Shown here: piece by piece, positions 5,977 to 8,952 of the stretch
Position numbering within the stretch: the first letter of the stretch is position 1
How the letters are laid out: each line of letters starts with the position of its first letter
Assembly (NCBI GenBank): GCA_025451595.1
Contig: JANWKD010000031.1
Location: 1 to 8,952 of the forward strand
Length of the DNA stretch: 8,952 nt
From: Candidatus Babeliales bacterium
GTDB taxonomy: Bacteria > Babelota > Babeliae > Babelales > JANWKD01
Direction of reading: 5' to 3'
The notes under the pieces: model-generated
The model's database searches: none
Told to the model about the DNA's origin: nothing
Seen by the model: the letters and a program-made list of their open reading frames with translations, nothing else
Made by a program: the position numbers and the translations under genes

Positions 5977-6444
5977 GTGTCTAAAACTTGTTACGAATTT
6001 TCGAAGTTAAATTGGTTTGAGAATGTTGAAAGTCGTCCGCACCCACATCCCGGTTTAGCTTGGCTCAGCGCAATGCTTTATGTACCGGATGTTAAAAAAG
6101 CTATGAAATGCTATGAGACTGCTTTTGGCATAGTACCTATATTTCAGCTTGCACAAGAAGATGGCACATTGCTTTTTGTACGTATGCGTTATCGTGGCAT
6201 CAATTTTACGCTAAATAAAGAAGGGTTTTATAGTTCTCATGCAAAAGCACCAGTCACAAGCAAGACGCCTTCCCCTTTTACGTTTTATTTATATGTCGAT
6301 GACGTCCATGCAACATTAAAGCAAGCGACTGAGTCTGGCTGTACATTATTAGATAAGCCCGTGAAAGAGTTTTGGGGCGACCTACGTGCGCGCGTAGAAG
6401 ACCCGTTCGGCTATGTTTGGGATATTGCAACAAGAGTTGAATAG
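5977..6444 (+). CDS. VOC (glyoxalase/bleomycin-resistance fold) family protein
   Basis: A 155-residue cytoplasmic protein of the vicinal oxygen chelate superfamily, which includes glyoxalase I, dioxygenases, antibiotic-binding proteins and PhnB-like proteins. Two beta-alpha-beta modules are visible. The first (about 30-85) has LSAMLYVPDVKKAMKCYETA then FGIVPIFQ. The second (about 100-152) has FYLYVDDVHATLKQATESG and ends in the hallmark ARVEDPFGYVWDIATR. This layout is nearest to PhnB-like/YP_ VOC proteins; substrate and metal cannot be told from sequence. The start is GTG at 5977, with an excellent AAGGAG site at 5964-5969; no in-frame ATG is available nearby. It begins 44 nt after the secreted-repeat gene and might be cotranscribed with it, with no functional link apparent. 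Confidence 0.88.
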   Translation: MSKTCYEFSKLNWFENVESRPHPHPGLAWLSAMLYVPDVKKAMKCYETAFGIVPIFQLAQEDGTLLFVRMRYRGINFTLNKEGFYSSHAKAPVTSKTPSPFTFYLYVDDVHATLKQATESGCTLLDKPVKEFWGDLRARVEDPFGYVWDIATRVE

Positions 6445-6522
6445 ATCTAACTTTTAGCTTGATTAATATGAATTCTATCCGATAAACTGTTTAATGAACA
6501 TTTAAAATAGGAAAATATATAT

Positions 6523-6756
6523 ATGGAAAAGAAATCACCTAAGAAAAAAAAAATTGTCATTGAAATCGATAAAGATATCACTGATGCTTTAGGTATTAAA
6601 AATGAAGCAGATATCGAAATGATAATAAAAGATGACATGCTTATTATCAAATCTAAGACAGAAGGTAGTAAAAAAAAAGCATCTAAACAAAAAGATATAA
6701 CGAATATTCTTATAGATAAGTATGATTCTGTTTTAAAAAAGCTTGCCAAGACATGA
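6523..6756 (+). CDS. AbrB/MazE-like antitoxin partner of Doc
   Basis: A 77-residue protein encoded directly before, and overlapping, the Doc toxin gene. After a basic leader (MEKKSPKKKK), residues 11-45 read as one SpoVT-AbrB-type swapped-hairpin arm: IVIEIDKDITDALGIKN, then ADIEMIIKDDMLIIKSK. A Lys-rich linker and a short helix (about 57-75, ITNILIDKYDSVLKKL) follow, suited to binding and neutralising the toxin. The expected role is DNA binding and autoregulation by the N-terminal part, toxin inhibition by the C-terminal part. The DNA-binding assignment comes from fold-like pattern and is less certain than the antitoxin role implied by context. Start ATG at 6523, with AGGA at 6508-6511 upstream. 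Confidence 0.75.
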   Translation: MEKKSPKKKKIVIEIDKDITDALGIKNEADIEMIIKDDMLIIKSKTEGSKKKASKQKDITNILIDKYDSVLKKLAKT

Positions 6757-7163
6757 AGTCGTATTCATTAATTATTTTAATGAATTGTGAAGAAGTTTTA
6801 GCTATTCATAATAATGTCATTAGTCGATTTGGAGGAAGACCAGGAATTCATGATCGAGGGTTACTTGATTCAGCAGTTAATCACCCCTGGATGATCATCA
6901 AATATGGTGCTCCAGAAGAACATGAAATTTATAATTTAGCAACGGCTTATTTTTTTCACATAATAAAAAATCATCCCTTTATTGATGGCAATAAAAGAAC
7001 TGGATTACTTACTGCTCTAGAATTTCTTTATCAAAACGGTTTTGAATTAAATATAAGTAATGATGATTTGTATCAATTAGCTCTAGATACTGCTTCTTCT
7101 AATATCAATGAAACTGAAGTTGCTATTATTTTCAAAAATAGATTAAATCCTCTGAAAAACTAA
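6753..7163 (+). CDS. doc: Doc-type (Fic fold) death-on-curing toxin
   Basis: Doc toxins inactivate elongation factor Tu by phosphorylation and so arrest translation until neutralised by the partner antitoxin. The 136 residues fit the family. The N-terminal block EEVLAIHNNVISRFGGRPGIHDRGLLDSAVNHP is the classic Doc/Fic pattern (positions 13-45, seen in pieces). The catalytic motif is HPFIDGNKRTG (74-84), with His74, Asp78, Asn80, Lys81 and Arg82 present. Gly79 replaces the Ala of phage P1 Doc (motif DANKR), a common chromosomal variant. All key residues are intact, so the toxin is probably active. Its ATG overlaps the antitoxin stop codon (ATGA, 6753-6756), indicating translational coupling. 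The usual partner of Doc is Phd; here it is an AbrB-like protein. Confidence 0.92.
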   Translation: MKSYSLIILMNCEEVLAIHNNVISRFGGRPGIHDRGLLDSAVNHPWMIIKYGAPEEHEIYNLATAYFFHIIKNHPFIDGNKRTGLLTALEFLYQNGFELNISNDDLYQLALDTASSNINETEVAIIFKNRLNPLKN

Positions 7164-7276
7164 AATTAAATTTTATAATATTTTAATTCATCAAAAATCT
7201 AACAAAAAGATATTGAAACTCTCAATTTTTGCATTACTTGGCAAGGACCCTCAGGACCTATTTAAAAAATAAACGA

Positions 7277-7657
7277 TTACACATAAGGCCTTGTGCGTTT
7301 ACATTTTGCCAGATGTTCCTGTGCTTCTTTGCTTTCTATAGGATATGCTATTTTTAAACTATTAATCTCCTGCTTCTTGATTTTAACGAGTCGACAACAC
7401 AAATGATGTTCAAGCATAGGTCTCAATACTTGGTTGGGGTTTTGGGCTTTTGCTATTTCACAGTCTGATAAAGCATTCCTTTTATTGAATCGCAATAGGG
7501 CTAATTCAAGTTCTTTATGCCGTATTTCATTAATGATGAGTGGATCATTCGGAGGCAACAATATAGTTTTTACAGCAACCTGTTCGACAGATTCTGTGTT
7601 CATACCAAATAATGGCACCACGAATAAAAAAGTAAAAAGTACAAAAATAAAATTCAC
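7277..7657 (-). CDS. Small secreted protein, function unknown
   Basis: I do not recognise this 126-residue protein. It starts with a strongly hydrophobic segment (MNFIFVLFTFLFVVPLFG, residues 1-18), a probable Sec signal peptide with few basic residues, and the remainder is charged and helical. Four cysteines (DCE, HHLCC, AKCK) could form disulfides in the periplasm or outside the cell. The start is GTG at 7655-7657, preceded by an AGGAAG ribosome site four bases away. That site, together with the signal peptide, makes this strand the likely coding one rather than the overlapping plus-strand frame at 7434-7829. It faces the Doc gene tail to tail, and its upstream region carries the inverted-repeat cluster at 7683-7778. 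Confidence 0.65.
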   Translation of the reverse strand: MNFIFVLFTFLFVVPLFGMNTESVEQVAVKTILLPPNDPLIINEIRHKELELALLRFNKRNALSDCEIAKAQNPNQVLRPMLEHHLCCRLVKIKKQEINSLKIAYPIESKEAQEHLAKCKRTRPYV

Positions 7658-7682
7658 TTCGCTTCCTTTTTTTAAAATTATG

Positions 7683-7778
7683 TTGAGCCCTGTCCATCGC
7701 TTGTCCCAAGGGACAGAAAGGATTCTATATCAGAACCAATCGTCAGATTGGATGTCCTTGAGCAATTCGTTTGCTCAA
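7683..7778. repeat. Cluster of short perfect inverted repeats
   Basis: Three perfect hairpin sequences follow one another: TGTCCC-AA-GGGACA (7702-7715), CCAATC-GTCA-GATTGG (7736-7751) and TTGAGCAA-TTCGT-TTGCTCAA (7758-7778). A second TTGAGC at 7683-7688 can pair with GCTCAA at 7773-7778, enclosing the others, and CTGTCC (7690-7695) can pair with GGACAG (7711-7716). The middle hairpin has the same arms as one in the 5081-5174 element. It lies just upstream of the minus-strand gene at 7277-7657. Confidence 0.65.
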
Positions 7779-7959
7779 AAGATTAGCATACATATTGAAA
7801 TGGTCAAGGCTATCAACTTCATTTGTTAGTGCACCGTGATAAGCTCCTATTATAATCGCATTAACCTGGCTCGAGCCCCTAACCGACCTCGTAGTCCTTG
7901 ATTCCACTGTTATTAATCTGGTTATTCTGTAGCTTGCAACAGCCTATCTGAATAATCTT

Positions 7960-8036
7960 ATGCTACGAAAAACGTTCGCCTGTTTGGACTTTCTATTGTT
8001 TGACTTTAAATTTCAATTAAGCTAATTTCGTAGCAT
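7960..8036. repeat. 11-bp perfect inverted repeat with 55-nt spacer
   Basis: ATGCTACGAAA (7960-7970) and TTTCGTAGCAT (8026-8036) are exact reverse complements. The 77-bp unit has no coding capacity, and I see no clear target-site duplication at its edges. It ends 59 nt before the sulfotransferase-like gene. It could be a small non-autonomous mobile element, a regulatory hairpin, or paired protein-binding sites. Confidence 0.65.
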
Positions 8037-8095
8037 TCAATAGCAAAATTTACTTACCTTAATACTTATTTCAAGATTATAAAAAAGGATCTCCA

Positions 8096-8952
8096 ATGAA
8101 TTGTCAGATCGTCACAATTTTATGCCTGATATACATGGCGTACGTTAATGCATTTTTTTGTGAAAATCTTTTTGAAAATAAAATTATATATTTGATATCA
8201 CCGCCTCGATCCCTTTCAGTAGCTTTTTTACGAATGATACAAGCTCGAGGAGATTTTAGAGTTATGAATGAAATCGCTCAAAGAGCTTATTGTCTGATAA
8301 ATCATCCCGAATTTACTAAAAACTGGTTTAGACAAGACTCTCCAGCTACGTTTGAAGAGGTTAAAAATAGAATATTCAAGCAGTCTGTAACGTCAAATGT
8401 TTTTGTTAAAGAAATGAGTTTTGCTGTTAGAGATTTTATTGTAAATGATAAAGAACTAATGTTTAATCCACAGATTCAATTTGTTTTTTTAATAAGAAAT
8501 CCGCATCATGCTATTATTTCATATTACAAAAAAATTCTCAGCGCTCCTGGTGTTTTTGCTATACCTGAATGTTTTTCTGAAATAATTGGCTATAAAAGCG
8601 CTTATGAGCTGTTTCTTGCGATTGAACAATATAGTCCAAATAAACCACTTATAATAAGAACAGAATCACTGTATAACAATCCCCAACGTACGATTCAGGA
8701 GTTCTGTAACCATGCAGGAATTGCATTTAAAGAGGGTTCATTGCAATGGAATAGTCTTGATGAAAATTTTTGTGGCTATGAGGAATGGGACGAAACTAAA
8801 TATCCAAACCACAGTAATCATTGGCATAAAGAAGCTATACAAAGTACTGGTTTTTCTAGACCTTTCTCAGACTATGATTGTGATGCAAATGGAATGCCCA
8901 CCTTTGTGGAAATTCTAAATTTTGAGCATCGAAACGTATGTATTGAAGCATA
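8096..8952 (+). CDS. Sulfotransferase-family protein with a probable signal peptide (end at or beyond window edge)
   Basis: Sulfotransferases move a sulfuryl group from PAPS to an acceptor. The frame is open for 285 codons and ends on TA at the last two bases, so it either stops exactly there (TAA/TAG) or continues with Tyr. The PAPS 5'-phosphosulfate loop is SPPRSLSVAF (35-44). The 3'-phosphate-binding part is FLIRNPHHAIISYY (131-144, Arg134 and Ser142), and LIIRTESLYNNPQRTIQEFC (185-204) matches the family C-terminal pattern. The closest type in my experience is the PRSLS sulfotransferase-like group rather than classical eukaryotic enzymes. Residues 1-20 (MNCQIVTILCLIYMAYVNAF) look like a signal peptide, odd for an enzyme needing cytosolic PAPS. 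The ATG at 8096 follows AAGGA (8085-8089). Substrate unknown. Confidence 0.85.
   Translation, partial: MNCQIVTILCLIYMAYVNAFFCENLFENKIIYLISPPRSLSVAFLRMIQARGDFRVMNEIAQRAYCLINHPEFTKNWFRQDSPATFEEVKNRIFKQSVTSNVFVKEMSFAVRDFIVNDKELMFNPQIQFVFLIRNPHHAIISYYKKILSAPGVFAIPECFSEIIGYKSAYELFLAIEQYSPNKPLIIRTESLYNNPQRTIQEFCNHAGIAFKEGSLQWNSLDENFCGYEEWDETKYPNHSNHWHKEAIQSTGFSRPFSDYDCDANGMPTFVEILNFEHRNVCIEA

Larger units (their letters stand above)
7658..8095. other. 438-base noncoding stretch rich in inverted repeats
   Basis: No supportable gene or recognised structured RNA. It holds the inverted-repeat cluster at 7683-7778, a 10-bp perfect palindrome GGCTCGAGCC (7868-7877) in a GC-richer patch, and the 11-bp inverted repeat at 7960-8036. 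A possible promoter for the downstream sulfotransferase-like gene is TTGACT (8000-8005), a 17-nt spacer and TAATTT (8023-8028); the -10 match is poor. No homology to 4.5S RNA, tmRNA or RNase P RNA hallmarks was noticed. Confidence 0.6.

Noticed and set aside
6447..6749. 100-codon minus-strand frame
   Set aside because: Antisense to the AbrB-like antitoxin gene; its hydrophobic Ile/Ser text mirrors Lys/Asp-rich codons.
7243..7260. AGGACC direct repeat between the Doc and small secreted genes
   Set aside because: Only six bases, repeated once with a three-base gap; easily chance, and it forms no stable hairpin.
7434..7829. 131-codon plus-strand open frame
   Set aside because: It overlaps the minus-strand gene with a good ribosome site and signal peptide, has no ribosome site of its own, and its second half runs through the inverted-repeat cluster.
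8712..8918. 68-codon plus-strand frame
   Set aside because: Out-of-frame shadow inside the sulfotransferase-like gene, which has clear family motifs in the other frame.
1..8952. CRISPR array, integrase, phage structural genes or known defence operon
   Set aside because: No spaced direct repeats, integrase, transposase or recognised defence gene set was seen on either strand.

Overview
The window is a compact, AT-rich bacterial segment with standard stop codons, Sec-type signal peptides, both ATG and GTG starts, and two tRNA genes with an encoded CCA end. A long ankyrin-repeat protein, two small secreted proteins, toxin-antitoxin type genes, a sulfotransferase-like protein and several hairpin-forming intergenic repeats together suggest a host-associated, probably intracellular Gram-negative bacterium. 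Babeliae/Dependentiae (TM6), Chlamydiae, Rickettsiales or a Legionella-like organism would all fit. I lean to Dependentiae from general resemblance only; no marker gene here proves it.

Layout. 1-716 (minus) is a 23S rRNA pseudouridine synthase of the RluA/RluD family that runs off the left edge, divergent from the Mg2+ channel gene mgtE (855-2216). A promoter-like sequence then precedes tRNA-Lys(UUU) and tRNA-Glu(UUC). The space after tRNA-Glu (2554-2826) holds two copies of a hairpin repeat whose stem differs between copies by compensating changes. It is followed by a 12-repeat ankyrin protein (2827-3987). A membrane-anchored protein with an SCQGH motif lies on the minus strand (4068-4853). 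After a gene-poor stretch containing a 94-bp nested-hairpin element comes an XRE/HigA-like antitoxin gene without a visible toxin (5192-5491).

The right half holds a small secreted protein made of three 25-residue repeats (5630-5932), a VOC/glyoxalase-fold protein with a GTG start (5977-6444), a two-gene AbrB-type antitoxin/Doc toxin module with an ATGA overlap (6523-7163), a small secreted minus-strand protein (7277-7657), a 438-base noncoding stretch rich in inverted repeats, and a sulfotransferase-family protein with a probable signal peptide that reaches the right edge (8096-8952).

Core functions (rRNA modification, Mg2+ transport, tRNAs) occupy the left quarter; the remainder is accessory. 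Apart from the AbrB/Doc pair I see no multi-gene operon. I did not find a convincing new multi-gene system. The most unusual items are the structured intergenic elements, the 25-residue-repeat secreted protein, the SCQGH membrane protein and the apparently exported sulfotransferase.
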